DNA of 64,000 nucleotides from Ottelia alismoides (GCA_037367405.1 JAZKJV010003126.1:124001-188000); one strand, 5' to 3'; shown: positions 45,214 to 57,200, counted from the first letter of the stretch. Notes: generated from the letters alone by a model not told the origin. Translations and numbers: made by a program.

Positions 45214-47391
45214 CTACCCCTTTTGAGTTCCGGAGTACCCAACAAACACACACTTGATAGACCTAGGAGAGAGCTTGTCAGTACCGGGAGACAACTGGTG
45301 GACAAAGGCAACTGAGCCAAACACACGAGGAGTAAGGGAAAACAGATCCTTACCAGGAAAGATAAGGGAGAAAGGAATCCGTTCACCCAGAACAGAGGAC
45401 GGCATACGATTAATTAGGTAGCATGCTGTGAGAACTGCGTCACCCCAGTAAGAATAAGGAGCATGACTCTGCATAAGAAGTGATCTTGTGACATCTAGTA
45501 GGTGGCGATGTTTCCTTTCAGCAATCCCATTTTGTTGAGAGGTATAAGCACAGGATGTTTGATGGATAATCCCTTTGGATGAGTAGTAATTGGTTAGGAT
45601 ATGAGTACATAATTCTAGGCCATTATCACTTCTCACAATTTTAACAGATGTGGAGAAAACATTACGAATTTCATTAAGAAAATGGATAATAACATTCCCT
45701 GCTTCAGATTTATTTTTCAACAAAAATACCCATGACACACGAGAGAAGTCATCCACAATAACTATATAAAATCTGTGTCCCTGATGATCAGGTACATGAC
45801 TCGGGCCCCAGATATCAATATGAAATAACTCAAACTTAAAGGTACTACTCCGACCTGGACGACTGGGAAAGGTAGATCGGTGATGCTTTCCCAACTGACA
45901 AGCCTCACATTGGATGGATGTGTGAGGCAGACCCTGGGGTAACACACGACGTAATTTCTGAAGCGGTAGATGTCTAAAGCGCAGATGCCACAGCAGAGGA
46001 GATACGGGTCTAGTAAGTAGGGATGAGGTTCCAGCAAAAGGAGTCTGATTGAGGTGATAGAGACCTCCTTACTCATAGCCACGACTAATCACGTTGCCCG
46101 TAAGGATATCCTGAAAAATAAGAGAAGATGGATCAAAAATTGCCCGACAATGTAAATCTTTTGTAATCTGACTGATTAATAGTAAATTCATTGAAAAATC
46201 AGGCGCATGTAACACATTCTTGAGCTGCATAGAAGATGTCAGTCTAATCTCCCCCTGACCAGTAATTGGGGAATGTGTACCATTGGCAATGACCACTGTT
46301 CGGCCTGGAGGAATCTGAGAATATCCTGTAAGTAAACTCTGATCGCCACATAGATGATGTGTAGCGCCCGAGTCCATAATCCAAGGTAATGTATCTGATC
46401 TACTACTGGTAAATGCACGTATGCTACCTGATGCATTGGTAGACGCAGAGGCAGATGCAGCAGCATCAGATTGACTCTCAGTAGTGGGTGCTGGGCCAGA
46501 TGGGGGAATAATGCCCCTTAGACGGGCAACTAGATCATCGAACCGCTGATCCAAGGTGGTAGCAGATGGAGGCTCTATCTGTTCAGCGACTCGTGCAGAT
46601 GCAGGAAATCCATGCTTAGAGTAGCATGTGTCTTCACTGTGTCCGACGCGATGGCAGTAGGTACATGTTGGTCGAGTACGGTCTCCCCTGCCACGAGGTC
46701 CATGTCCACGGGTCTGATGATGAAAACCACGACCCCTGTTGGCGGCCATGGCTGAAGCATTCTAATTCGTGGCCGTAGAAGGGACGGTGATGCGTCTTAG
46801 TCTATGAAAGGCTTCCTCCATGGGAGGAATAGTAGAATCGTCCAGGATCTGGGATCGTGCCGCCTCATACTCTGGATCAAGTGCAGCAAGGAAAACGCCC
46901 ACCATAGTCGCATTCCGATATGTCTTCTGTTGCTCTGGCGTGGCTGTCAGGCGCATGAAGCTGTATAGCTTCTCGAACATCCCTCGCAGTGATGTGTAGA
47001 GTGAATGTAGAGGGCGACCATTCTGCTTTATAGTGAATATATCATGCTGGAGTTGCAGAATCTTTGTCTCATTCTTCGCCTGAGAGTATGTGGCCGCCAG
47101 AATGTCCCACATGTCTTTGGCCATGGGCTAATGTAGAATGTCATTGGCAATCTCGATCGCCAATGTTCCAGATAACCAGACTTTGGCGTATGTGTCATCG
47201 GCCTCCCATGAGGCATTGGCTCCAGTCTTCTCAGCAGGCTCTGCTTCGGTAAGAATGTGCTTCTTACCAGTTGACTTCATCATACTCATGAACTGCATCG
47301 CCCACAGTTCATAGTTCGTACCATCCATCTTTACAATAGGCACTGGACCACGAAAGGTGCCAATGGATGGAATATCCGCCTTGCTTTCTGA
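45214..47391 (-). pseudogene. Copia D gag, protease and integrase
   Basis: It starts MSESKADIPS at 47391, as in B. 47128-47391 is the gag N-terminus, and a stop at 47125-47127 separates it from 46762-47124. A further stop at about 46760 precedes 46069-46749, with zinc knuckle CTYCHRVGHSEDTC and the protease IMDSGATHHLCG. A stop at 46066-46068 precedes the pre-integrase region, then 45214-45945 holds the integrase core (FELFHIDIWGPSHVPDHQGH, IVRSDNGLELC, SQQNGIAERKHRHLL). About four single-base nonsense changes, few indels: an element disabled mainly by point mutations. Confidence 0.9.
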
Positions 47392-47574
47392 CATACTGGA
47401 AACTGAAGACTGGAGCAATTGTCTGAAGATAAGATTCGTCTACACAAACATAGACGGGTTTAGGTGCATGTGTAGACCTCAAGCAACTGAACCCATTTAG
47501 TTGATGGTGTGCGTTTTAGGGCTGATTCAAGAGCACACGCTTAGGGCTATACGGTGCCCGCTGGATCACGCAAG

Positions 47575-47720
47575 CACGCAAGAGCATAGGAGCGCGAGGG
47601 CAGGCGCGCGAGGGCAAGCGCTCAGTCGCGCAGCACGAGGGCGAGCGCGCAGTCGCGCGCGAGGGCTAGAGTGCTAAGCGCAGGCGCGAAGGGCGGAGCG
47701 CACGCGCGGCGGAGGCGGTC
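47575..47720 (-). repeat. GC-rich leader minisatellite of copia D
   Basis: Repeated GCGCGAGGGC and GCGCAGTCGCGC phrases between primer site and gag, at the same place as the B and E leader repeats but with different units. Confidence 0.7.
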
Positions 47721-47822
47721 GCGCGTATGCGTCGGCGACGGTGAGAGAGAGAGGCATGCAGTGGGGTAGGGATAGGGTTAGGGTTTTGAGAACTCCGTTC
47801 TAGGACCGTCGCTCTGATACCA

Positions 47823-47968
47823 TGTTAGGAAAAATGAAAGAGATGTTTATTCCATCATCCCTAGGCTCTCTTATATATGAGAGTAGCCTATGGGTAAATT
47901 ACATAAAGCATACGGCTGAAAATAAAAATAACAGAGAGATACAAAGGAAACTAATATATATGTTAACA
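47823..47968 (-). repeat. Copia D 5' LTR
   Basis: TGTTAGGA to GTTAACA, 146 bp. The four visible differences from the 3' copy are all single-base. It is followed by the target duplication GTATT. Confidence 0.95.
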
Positions 47969-47973
47969 GTATT

Positions 47974-49094
47974 TGTTTTCAAAAATTCATGTCCCGAATA
48001 GGGTGTGGACTTCTCCCTTTTTACTTCCAGAATCGACCCCTCATTCTCTTTACTTTTTTTAAACCGCGGCCATTGGTCCCAAATTTAGGCCCAAACAAAT
48101 AGCCCCACTTGATAAAAGGCATCCCTCCTCCTGGTTTGATAAGTGGGGTTCCCGATGGGGGAACCCCTAACATCCGTTTCCTGGTGGTCGAACCATACTT
48201 GGAGTCAAGTGAGAGGGTGGTGGCGCTGCTTGGAGGTCCCATCGTCGCCCCCTGGAGTGTTGCATGGGCAAAGGTGTCGCATGCCTAGAGATCTGCGAGA
48301 GGCTCACTGGGCGCGCATGATGGATTCGGAGATGGAGGCAGTGTTGTTGCGTATGCTCCTGCTACGATGTGCATGGTGGAAGGACATGGAAGCCCACGAA
48401 GGAGATGGACGTAGTGCTATTGTGTTTGTTGTTGTTGTGCTGTGAATGGTGGAAAGACCTGGAAGCACACGATGGAGGGTGTGGATGTGCCACATGAGCG
48501 AGGGGTTGCTGTCGAGAGGGCGGAGTTGTAGACCTAGAGGCCTGAAACTAAGGTTCTCGAGGAACCCATCTTCTTCTTCTCTTCTTGTGCCTGGCAAAAA
48601 TTTCACCCCCTCTTTGCAACATGAAGATCTAGAGTTCGAAAAACCCTAGAAGATGGATGAACCATGCAAGCCCCACCTTCTTCTTGTACTGAGGATTCTT
48701 CTTCTTCTCTAACTCATCTGTGCTGGAGATGCCTGGCCGTCGATTAGATCTACAGATCTTGGCAGCCACGGATTAGGGTTCCAGGAACAAGGTATGATCT
48801 GCGGATCTATAGGCCTGGATGTTGATGTTGTATCACCTTGTAGAATTAGGGTTTCAGGAAGAAACCCTACAACTCCAACTTGAATGAACGATAACCAATA
48901 TAATCAATACCATCATGAAGAACATAATCAGAAATTGGCACATGATCTTTAGAACTTGATGACAATCTTCGAAATATGCATAATTAGGATTTCAGAAGAA
49001 ATCCTAGATCTTGAACTTGAATCAATCTAAAAATCTTCAAGAATAAAGCTTCAAGAACGAACAGCTAAGAATCGAACCCACTCTGGAAATTGAT
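47974..49094 (-). other. Element G interior, right part
   Basis: Non-coding; the short frames on both strands near 48143-48650 show no known domain. The text 'cctaga.gattagggttcaggaa' and 'ccctaatcctgaaacc' style phrases recur near 48770-49010. It ends at the 15-bp duplication of RTE copy 2. Confidence 0.5.
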
Positions 49095-49109
49095 TCTCGA
49101 ATAAATCAC

Positions 49110-50132
49110 AACAACAACAACAAAGCCTTTTCCCACAATTAAGTAGGGTCGGCTACATGGATTCTTCGCCTCCATTCAGATCTATCTTGGGTCAATCTCG
49201 GATTTATATCCAAAAAACTAAGATCCCTTCGTATAGTCTATTTCCAACACTTCTTGGGCCGTCCTCGCCCTCTCTTAGCCGGCTCAACATCCCAACACTC
49301 GCATCTCCTAACCGGTGCATCAGTTGACCTTCTTTGTAAATGACCAAACCATCTTAAGCGGTTTTCTCGCATCTTATCCTCGATCGGAGCTACACCAACT
49401 TTCTTTCTGATTGCATCATTCCGAATCCGATCTTTACATGTATGTCCACACATCCATCTTAGCATTTTCATTTCTGCTACAGCCATTCTCTGCACATGTC
49501 TATGGTTCACAGGCCAACATTCAGAACCATAAAGCATAGCAGGTCTCACGGCTGCTTTGTAAAACTTTCCTTTAATTTTTAAAGGAATTTTCTTATCACA
49601 GAGAACAGCGGAGGCTCCTCTCCACTTTAGCCAGCCTGTATTTATTCTATTAGTAACATCTCCATCAATTTCCCCATCATGTTGCAAAATAGATCCCAGA
49701 TATCTAAAAGAATCTCTCTTCTGAATGTTATCGTCACCAATCTTCACCTCGATTCCTTCACCATTGCTTCCATCAAAGGTGCATTCCATATATTCCGTCT
49801 TAGCCATACTTATATGAAAACCTTTAGTCTCCAATGCATGTCTCCAAACCTCAAGCTTCTCATTTACTCCATCTCTAGTCTCGTCAATCAACACAATATC
49901 ATCAGCAAATAACATACACCAAGGTAACTCATCCTGAATGTGATTTGTCAACTCGTCCATAATCAAAGTAAAAAGAAATGGACTCAAAGCTGAACCTTGA
50001 TGTAAACCAATGTTGATATCAAAATAGTCAGTCTTCCCCGTCGGGGTCCTTACACAAGATAAAGCCCTATCATACATATCCTTTATGAGATTAATGTATT
50101 GGACAGGTACTTGTCTCTTCTCCAAAACTCAC
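49110..50132 (-). mobile_element. RTE-type LINE, 5'-truncated (copy 2)
   Basis: Same family as 34306-35202, on the minus strand, with an open frame 49238-50125 of 295 codons. It starts slightly further upstream in the RT (VQYINLIKDMYDRALSCVRT, then FDINIGLHQGSALSPFLFTL, LFADDIVLIDE) and runs into the RTE C-terminus. The 3' end is (CAA)n on the plus strand at 49110. A perfect 15-bp duplication TCTCGAATAAATCAC (49095-49109 and 50133-50147) flanks it. Endonuclease and RT N-terminus are missing. It lies within element G. Confidence 0.95.
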
Positions 50133-50192
50133 TCTCGAATAAATCACGAACATAAAAATAAATCCTCAAAAATCAAACTCACTCTGATACCA

Positions 50193-50507
50193 TGTAGAAA
50201 ACGATAGTGCAAAAACGTATCCGAGATAAAGAAATATATTATGTGGAAGAACAATGGGATTTTAAGTAGAACCCTACTCCGTGAGGAGCTGGATGAAAAC
50301 ACGGGAGAAGGCCTCTCAAGGGTTGGGTATTTTTCCATTCCTCTCTCTCTCTCTCATCCGTTACAGGTGGTATGGGGCTTCTTATATAGCCCCACCAGGA
50401 AAGCCAAGTCTTACTCACAATAAATGTGAGATTGAACCTTAGGATAAGGTAATTGGATCTTGGAGGGATCCAATTACCCATATATGCATGTGATGCATAC
50501 TCTAACA
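50193..50507 (-). repeat. Element G 5' LTR
   Basis: TGTAGAAAACG to CTCTAACA, 315 bp, directly next to primer site CTCTGATACCA (50182-50192). It contains a TATA-like 'cttatatagcccc' (about 50380) and a CT microsatellite (50338-50358). Confidence 0.85.
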
Positions 50508-51840
50508 AACACCAAGAGGACACAACACAAGGTCCCACATATGTGGCCCTGGATGTCAGTGCTTTCATCTCCTCATCCATGGGCCTTTCTCCAACCATGA
50601 TCCTACAATGCATGATGATAATCCCAAGGAATAGAAATAGCCATTAGAGCATTTGTAAATGATTGTCGCAACTAGACAAACTATCAGTGGAAGTAAAATG
50701 AGACATGGATGTATAGTACATTGCCTTTTCTGTTGTTGTAGAGCTATAGGGAGTTCTGTTGGAGAATCTGAAGCTGCAGTGGTGGGAACACTCGAAGATG
50801 GCACATCATCATGCAAATAAGACATACACGATTAGAAGAAGCTGTGAGTTTTCGCTAGTAAATGATGAGTGGAGAAGGTAGCTTCAATGGCATATCACTG
50901 ACATACTGCATAAAGAAACTAGTATGTTCAAAAAAGGTGGTGTCAGCTGATATATAACAACGATGCCCAGAAGGATCATAACACTTATATCCCTTTTGAG
51001 TATGTGAGTAGCCAAGGAAAACACACCTAATGACCCGAGATGACATTTTGTTAGGAGTGTGGAAGTAGTAAATGAAGGCAGTGCACCCAAAAATCTTCAA
51101 TGGTAGTGAGAACAGTATGTCATTGGGATATAATAGGGAGAACAGAGCTGCACCTTTCATATTAGACAATGGGGCCTTGTTGTTGAGATGTGTGACAGTA
51201 AGAATGGCATTTTCCTAGTCGGTCTTGGGAACCTTCATGTGAGTGGGTAATGGTCGTGCTATATCCAGAAGGTACGGAAGTTTCCTCTCTGCTACCCCCA
51301 TTTTGCTGGGATGTATACAAACAAGAAGTTTGATGAAGTATCCCATGAGAGGCAAAGAAATATACCAAATCATGTTAAACTCAAGAGCATTGTTAGTTTG
51401 TATAGTTTGAACATAAGCAAAGAAAGATATTTTGATAAACATAAAGAAAGACTTGATAACTTCATCAATCTCTGTCTGTTCCTATATTAGGTAAACCCAA
51501 GAATATCTATTATAATCATCTACAAATACCACAAAATATTTATGACCACTCTAAGTACGGATCGGACAAGGTCCCTAGACATCACAATGGACTAAAACAA
51601 AAGGAGAAGTACGACACATCTCAGCTCGAGGAGGAAAAGAGGCTCGTTGATGTTTACCAAACTCGCACACCTTAACTCAAAAGGCTTCAGTGTAGAGAGT
51701 TCATGAAATATCATCGAGAGGACTTAGGCAGAGGAATGACCAAGACGAAGAAGCTAGAAAAAAGGATATGTAGAGATTGGTATAGCGCTAGCAAACGTGC
51801 CATCAGAGGGGATGTCAAGATAATAGATGTCATTCTTCTC
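50508..51840 (-). pseudogene. Copia H RT start and integrase
   Basis: 50513-50610 carries the RT N-terminus (DEEMKALTSRAT, with a 4-base insertion after it). 50565-50825 is the linker. 50855-51169 is the integrase C-terminus (LKIFGCTAFIYYF, VFLGYSHTQKGYKCYDPSGH). 51162-51442 is the end of the integrase core (a TSQQNG phrase and GVAERKLPYLLD in two frames). 51480-51700 shows the integrase start in broken frames. Several shifts are visible, so no product can be made. Confidence 0.75.
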
Positions 51841-52905
51841 ATGTCTCACCAAAAATTGACATTGTCCAGATGTCTTGAAAGTAACAGTAAAGCTCATCAA
51901 AAATCACATGGCAATTTAGCTCAACACAAAGCTTATGAACAAACAATAAGCTTAACAGAAAGTCGGGGGTACAATGAACTCCACCGAATCGAAGCTTGGA
52001 GGAGAACTCTGTAATCCTAACAGTGGTAACATGGGAATGAGCCAAACTTGCTACCCGAACTGACTTCACAGTGGAAGAAGAGGGTTGGGAGGAGGTTAGC
52101 AGACTGCATTCTCTCGTCAGATGGGTAGATGCTCCGGAGTCGATAATCCAAGCAGGTGCAGAGGCAATGGAGGAGTTAGCTATAGTACCTGAGGTAGTAG
52201 CTAAATTCGCAGTAGTAGCAATGGAAGTCTGGAGAAGTTGCATCAGGCCGGAGTAATCAGTGGCACTAAGTTGGAATATTTGCTCCATGGCCTTAAATTT
52301 CACTGAAATTCCGTCGATTTTTGGTCGATATTCGATTTCGACAAGTGATTGAAATCGATACCCCATAGCATTTCCTTTACCAAGATTTCCTTGACATTTT
52401 GGTCCATTTCGATCCATTTCGGTCAATTTCAGTATATTTCTATGGAATTTTGGTCCATTGCAGTCGAATTTCGATCCATTTCGGTCTGATTGGGAGGAGG
52501 TTAGCAGACTGCCTTCTCTCGTCAAATGGGTAGATTCTCTGGAGTCGACAATCCAAGCAGGTGCAGAGGCAGTGGCAGAATTGGCTACAGTACCTGAGGA
52601 AGTAGCTAAATTCGCAGTAGTAGCACTGGAAGTTTGGAGAAGTTGCATCAGGCCGGAGTAGTTAGTGGCACTAAGTTGGATTATTTGTTCCATGACCTTA
52701 AATTTCGGATTATTTGTTCCATGACCTTAAATTTCGCTAAATTTCCATCAATTTTTGGTCGATATTCGAAATCGATACCCCATAGCATTTCCTTTACCAA
52801 GATTTCATTGACATTTTGGTCCATCTCGATCCATTTCGGTCAATTTCAGTATATTTCTATGGAATTTTGCTCCATTCCAGTCGACTTTCGATCCATTTCG
52901 GTCTA
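51839..52905 (-). pseudogene. Copia H gag/protease with a 405-bp tandem duplication
   Basis: The frame 51839-52693 reads protease-like SAPAWIIDSGASTHLTRECS and, upstream, SAPAWIVDSRESTHLTREGS: two copies of the same active-site block, one with DSG and one with DSR. On the DNA, 52085-52489 and 52490-52905 are the two units. Each unit also contains a TTTCGG-type hAT-like sequence (from CATGGCCTTAAATTTC at 52286 and its match near 52692). In the second unit a 29-bp phrase ('ggattatttgttccatgacc...') is itself doubled (52678-52735). Confidence 0.8.
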
Positions 52906-53002
52906 ATTTTGACTTAAACAACAGAAAAAGAAGAATCTAGCTATGTTTCACCAAAATTCCTCCTCCTAACCACTTAGGCCACTCTTTTATCTATATTCGA
53001 CC
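52906..53002. other. Short non-coding gap before a hAT-like element
   Basis: No feature apart from the left copy of the 8-bp duplication ATTCGACC (52995-53002). Confidence 0.5.
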
Positions 53003-53719
53003 CAAGGTTCAGGAAAGCGGTATGCGTATGCGTTCGGACTGGTCACCGAATACTGATTAAGCGGTATGCGGGGGCATATGCGGGGTATATGCGGTTCTAA
53101 GCGGTTTTCTAATTTTTAATTTAAAAATAAAAAATATCTATGAATAAGATTACCACTGATGTTATGTATCTAAGTGGAGTTAAAGAAGATATATGAAAAA
53201 CGATTTATGTTAGATGGGTGTGTATATATACTTTTAATTGCCTCATATTTAATCATAAAAAAACATTTACCATAAAAACTTCACATTATATGATTCGTAA
53301 TAACAAAAACTTCAATACCCATACATGCACTACATGAGCAAAACCTCAATCAGCATATATAAAAATATTCGACGATACATTGCATATACTCGTGAAAACA
53401 ATACATGAGAAAAACATAAAACATTGCATATATATAATGGTATAATGCATTGTATAGAAATGCATGTCATATTCTAACAATTGAATGAAGAGGCAAAGTT
53501 ACGGAATTAAGGACCTGAATGAGAAGATTGAAAAGTTGGAACTGCTGGAGCAGTATGCGGGGCATATGCGGGATATGCGGGGTATATGCGGGGCATATGC
53601 GGGCCGCATATGCGGGGAGGGCGCATAGTGCACTGATTCAAGTAATCGGTGCGGTCTGCATGCCGCACGGGCATATGCGGCCGCATATGCGGCCCGTGCG
53701 GCCGATTTCATGAACACTG
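53003..53719. mobile_element. hAT-like element (GCATATGCGG type)
   Basis: A 717-bp element with a perfect 8-bp duplication ATTCGACC (52995-53002 and 53720-53727). The left end is CAAGGTTCAGGAAAGCGG; the right end on the minus strand is CAGTGTTCATGAAATCGG, 14 of 18 bases alike. Both ends are filled with GGTATGCGG and GCATATGCGG phrases, and the middle is AT-rich. The frames in its right end (53499-53765) are by-products of the repeats. No transposase. Confidence 0.85.
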
Positions 53720-53727
53720 ATTCGACC

Positions 53728-55698
53728 TCTTTGGGGCACTTTTTAAGCTCTATATATTGGTACATTACATTGCATCATTTCATCTCACAAGACACAAAAA
53801 TTTGTTTGTTTTTAAGCTCGCTTTCTTGTTGCTTCTCTTTCTACAAGGAGTATGTGCAGTTATGCAGACGCTAGGCAGTTAGCGACCTTCCATGTCTTGT
53901 GACTGCAAGTATTAGCCTACTAATAGATTGGATGTAAATTGTGTTTGTGAATGTTACACAGTTTGTTGGTGTTAGTTGATTTGTCGCCAAGAGTTGGCGG
54001 AAGATAGACTGACTAATGAGCGAGGGAATTGGACAGCAAGGTCTAGAGGCAAGATGCCGAAGAAGGCTCGAAAGAGTTTAAGTCAAAGTGGCCAGGTCCA
54101 CTAGTTTAAATTCCGGTTTCAGAAGTACCAAAAGAAAACCACATATATATAAAGCCTAATTCTGTGACCTACGAAGTAGAAAGGCACAGGGTTGTGATCT
54201 ACAGTCGACAAATCTGATGAACAGAAAGATGAGACTTGAAATATGGTCCAAACAATCTCACATCACATGACCGCTTGGACTTTTTCGGCTGCAGAAGCCC
54301 CCCAACAGGACCCCCCAAGTCGGGGAAGCAAGGGTCTGCCAGTCCGCTCTTCCTAATGAATAGGTGAGTTGAGAGAGTAGAAGGACCATAGCCACTGTCT
54401 TGTATAGCATATATTTTACGACCACAAGCTCTACAATGCATTTATCAGATGTATATGTTAGAAAGATTTGTGTGTTTGTGTGTATATGTGTGTCTTATTT
54501 TATTTCTAAAATTAAATAGTTTCCAAGTTCAGAGTATTTTGGCAAGATATAAGTTCTAAGCTATCATTTCGATCTTCGATTTCTTACAAAGATATCGTTT
54601 TGATAGTCGTCTTTGTTGGCCTATATTTTCCTATGTTATTGGTGCACGTGTTACCATTCTCTTCATGCTCACAAGGTGAAAGTAATGGTTTCCATTTTCG
54701 GTTCCAAATCTGGTTCTAACTTTAAGCGGCATGCTATGACTGCTGTAGAGATTGGATGGAAATTCAAGGTAACATATCATTTCAATATCTTATTATTAGC
54801 AAAAAATAGTGCATTTCTATCTCATTTATTGATTAAAGAATACAAGAAATCTTATTGTTGGAAAAAATGAGTTTTCAAGTAATTTCTAGCGATTTCACTG
54901 AAATTCCACCAAAATTCTCTTTCCTGTCTTTACCGAAAGGAAATCGAAATCTGACATTTAAGGCCTCGGTTCGTTCATCGGATTCATGATCAAAAGACAC
55001 CTCAACTGCATCGTAGTCAGTCGCTTAGGCATTATTAATGTGAGGGTAGTGAAACTTTGTCCAACATCGCTCAAAGGGATGATTCCAATGGTAGAGTTAC
55101 CTTGAAAGTTCGGGTTTGACCGTAACCACCTTGATGGCACCCGTCATTGTTGGTTCTCCGAAGCCCCAAAGGATATTAGAAAAGCAATGTGCCCATTTTC
55201 TGCGAGCATGTTGGAGAGAAGGTTTAGTGTGACGATGTTCGCAACGAGGAGGAAATCTTCAGTCATCTACTTAGGCATGTGAAAAGAAGAAGAAAACATC
55301 TTGGTGGTGTGGGAGATACGTGTCCCATTGTGATGACTACACATGCAACTTCCATGGAATTGGACCCATAATAGGAGGCTTTTTCGTTTAGAGGCTCTCA
55401 AACCTTCGAAAGTATAATCCATGATCTCATTTGGTGTATGAAACGGTATAGAAAAATTTTATCGATAAATAGTTCCATTGTGTTTGATTTTTTGTTGTTA
55501 TTCGCCTATACAATGGCTTTCTACTAAGATTAGATCCATTGATTTTTCGCCATTTTCGCAATGTTCTAGGTATGTTCTTTATCATCTTTTTCTTTTAAAT
55601 ATATATATGTTGGATGTAAGAAATAAAATAAAAATACACAGGAATCTGCATGGTTGACACGCAAGGGAGGTGAGTAGAATCTCATACGATCTTGTATA
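53728..55698. other. Non-coding region between the hAT-like element and copia E
   Basis: No clear gene. On the plus strand about 54670-54770 there is an open stretch (VSIFGSKSGSNFKRHAMTAV then EIGWKFK) followed by a GTAACA donor-like site. It could be a decayed exon but has no family I recognise. Near 54885-54970 'tttcactgaaattcc' and 'gacatttaaggcc' phrases resemble the end of a TTTCGG-type element. The rest is featureless. Confidence 0.4.
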
Positions 55699-55703
55699 AC
55701 TGT

Positions 55704-55845
55704 TGTTGGGAAAAAATAAGAGACTTGTTTATTCCATACGCCCTAAGCTCTCTTATATAGGAGAGTAGCCTATGGGTAAATTACATCAAGAGTCCAGAGG
55801 AAAAAATATGAAACAGTACAAAATAACATAACATATATCTCTACA
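55704..55845 (-). repeat. Copia E 3' LTR
   Basis: TGTTGGGA to CTCTACA, 142 bp, with the polypurine complement 'ctccccctca' right after it. The TATA word is the same as in B and D. Confidence 0.9.
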
Positions 55846-55993
55846 CTCCCCCTCAAGATGGAGCATAGATATCGATCATGCTCAGCTTGGACGAGAACTT
55901 CTGGAATGGCCCTCTAAGTAACGTCTTGGTAAAGATATCTGCCAGTTTGGTCCCCTGAGCTAACGTGAGATGTAGAAATAAACCCTTTCTGAA

Positions 55994-57200
55994 TCATATC
56001 TCGTATAAATGACAATCAACCTCTATGTGCTTGGTTCGTTCATGAAATGTTGGATTATTGGCAATAAATATAGCAGCTTGATTGTTACATTTCAGAGCCA
56101 CAGGAAGTGGGACTTCTATATATAGATCTGTAAGAACAGCTTTCACCCACATCATTTCTGTACTAACCTGGGCCATAGCCCCATATTCAGACTCAGCACT
56201 GGATCTGGCTACAACGGTTTGCTTCTTGCTTCTCCATGAGACGAGAGAGTTTCCAACATACATAGCAAATCCAGTAGTGAACTTCCTATCATTGGGGCAT
56301 CTTGTATAATCTGCATCTGCACACGCTGAAATAGTAATCTCCTTGTCTTTCTTGAACAACAGACCTGCACCTGGAGATGATTTAAGGGACCTGAGTATCA
56401 TGTGTATAGCATCCATATGTACCTGAAGTGGTTGCTCCATGAACTGGCTCACCTGACTAACAGCAAAAGATATATCAGGCGTGGTAATGGTAACATACAG
56501 AAGTTTTCCCACCAGTTCTCTGTATCTTCTCCTATCCACCTCATCAATATCATCATCATATAATTTCATGCTTGGATCCATAGGTGTAGTGGCCGGTCGG
56601 CATCCAAGCATTCATGTTTCACTCAGCAGGTCAGTGACATTTTCTCTGGGTCATTACAAGTTCATGTGGATTTCTAGCGAACTCCAGTCCCAGAAAATAT
56701 CTAAGGACTCCAAGATCCTTGGTGACAAATTCACGACGCATCATTTCTTTCGCCCTTTGAATTCCTTGTCCATCATCACCTGTGATCATAATATCATCTA
56801 CATACACCATAATTGCAATAATACCTATGGATGTTTTCTTTATAAACAGGGAATGATCTGCATTGGAACGTCAGTAACCCTGTTTTTCAAACAAGTCTGA
56901 GAGCTTCTAGAACCAAGCTCTAGGGCTCTGCTTAAGGCCATAGATGGCCTTATGAAGTCTACACACCTTGGAACACTCCCTCTCAACAGCAAAACCAGGT
57001 GGTTGTTGCATGTAGACTTCCTCCTGCAAGTCACCATATAAAAAGGCATTCTTAACATCTAATTGGAATAATAGCCAATCACGAGTAATCGCAACAGAAA
57101 GAAGGATCCGTAAGGTGGAATGGCGAGAAACTAGCGAGAATGTATCAAGATAATACACTCCATATGTCTGTGTAAAACCACGAGCAACCAAGCATGCCTT
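55994..57200 (-). pseudogene. Copia E RT and RNase H
   Basis: 56907-57191 holds ARGFTQTYGVYYLDTFSLV, FQLDVKNAFLYGDLQEEVYM and GLKQSPRAW. The passage to YVDD (about 56800) is shifted more than once, and a stop sits in place of the Phe of SPRAWF. 55994-56611 gives MLGCRPATTPMDPSMKLYDD and RNase H (SWRSKKQTVVARSSAESEYG, KCNNQAAIFIANNPTFHERT), breaking at VDCHLYEI by a deletion. The pol end follows in another frame up to the 3' LTR. Confidence 0.85.

Larger units (their letters stand above)
43027..47968 (-). mobile_element. Copia element D
   Basis: A 4942-bp relative of copia B. It has 146-bp LTRs (43027-43172 and 47823-47968) with four visible differences, a perfect 5-bp duplication GTATT (43022-43026 and 47969-47973), primer site CTCTGATACCA (47812-47822) and adjacent palindrome-like CGTTCTAGGACCG (47796-47808). 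All domains are present but separated by stops. It lies inside element G, so it inserted after G. Confidence 0.95.
41678..50507 (-). mobile_element. Non-coding copia-like LTR element G
   Basis: LTRs of 317 bp (41699-42015) and 315 bp (50193-50507), a Met-tRNA primer site (50182-50192) and a polypurine tract (42016-42030) define a complete element on the minus strand. The flanks AATAC (41673-41677) and AACAC (50508-50512) match at 4 of 5 bases. After removing copia D and RTE 2, the interior is only about 2.2 kb and has no gag or pol domain, so G is non-autonomous. LTR ends, primer and tract fit a copia lineage as helper. Confidence 0.8.
40134..52905 (-). mobile_element. Copia element H, split by element G
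   Basis: The 3' half is 40134-41677 (3' LTR, RNase H, RT). The 5' half is 50508-52905 (RT start, integrase, protease, gag). Element G (41678-50507) sits between them in the RT, with a 5-bp duplication AATAC / AACAC. On the minus strand the protein text just before G ends in a PLGV-like phrase and resumes just after G at ESC-stop-WVFMIK, a normal RT passage. No 5' LTR of H is found beyond 52905, so that end is lost. Confidence 0.75.

Noticed and set aside
48143..48649. Short frames in element G interior as a gag gene
   Set aside because: No zinc knuckle or capsid-like text; frames overlap on both strands and do not line up with any copia gag in the window.
53550..53700. CRISPR-like array of short repeats
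   Set aside because: Repeats are contiguous, variable and palindromic without unique spacers, and lie inside a bounded transposable element of a plant genome.
53499..53765. Ala/Tyr-rich open frame on the minus strand
   Set aside because: It is the translation of the GCATATGCGG array at the right end of the hAT-like element.
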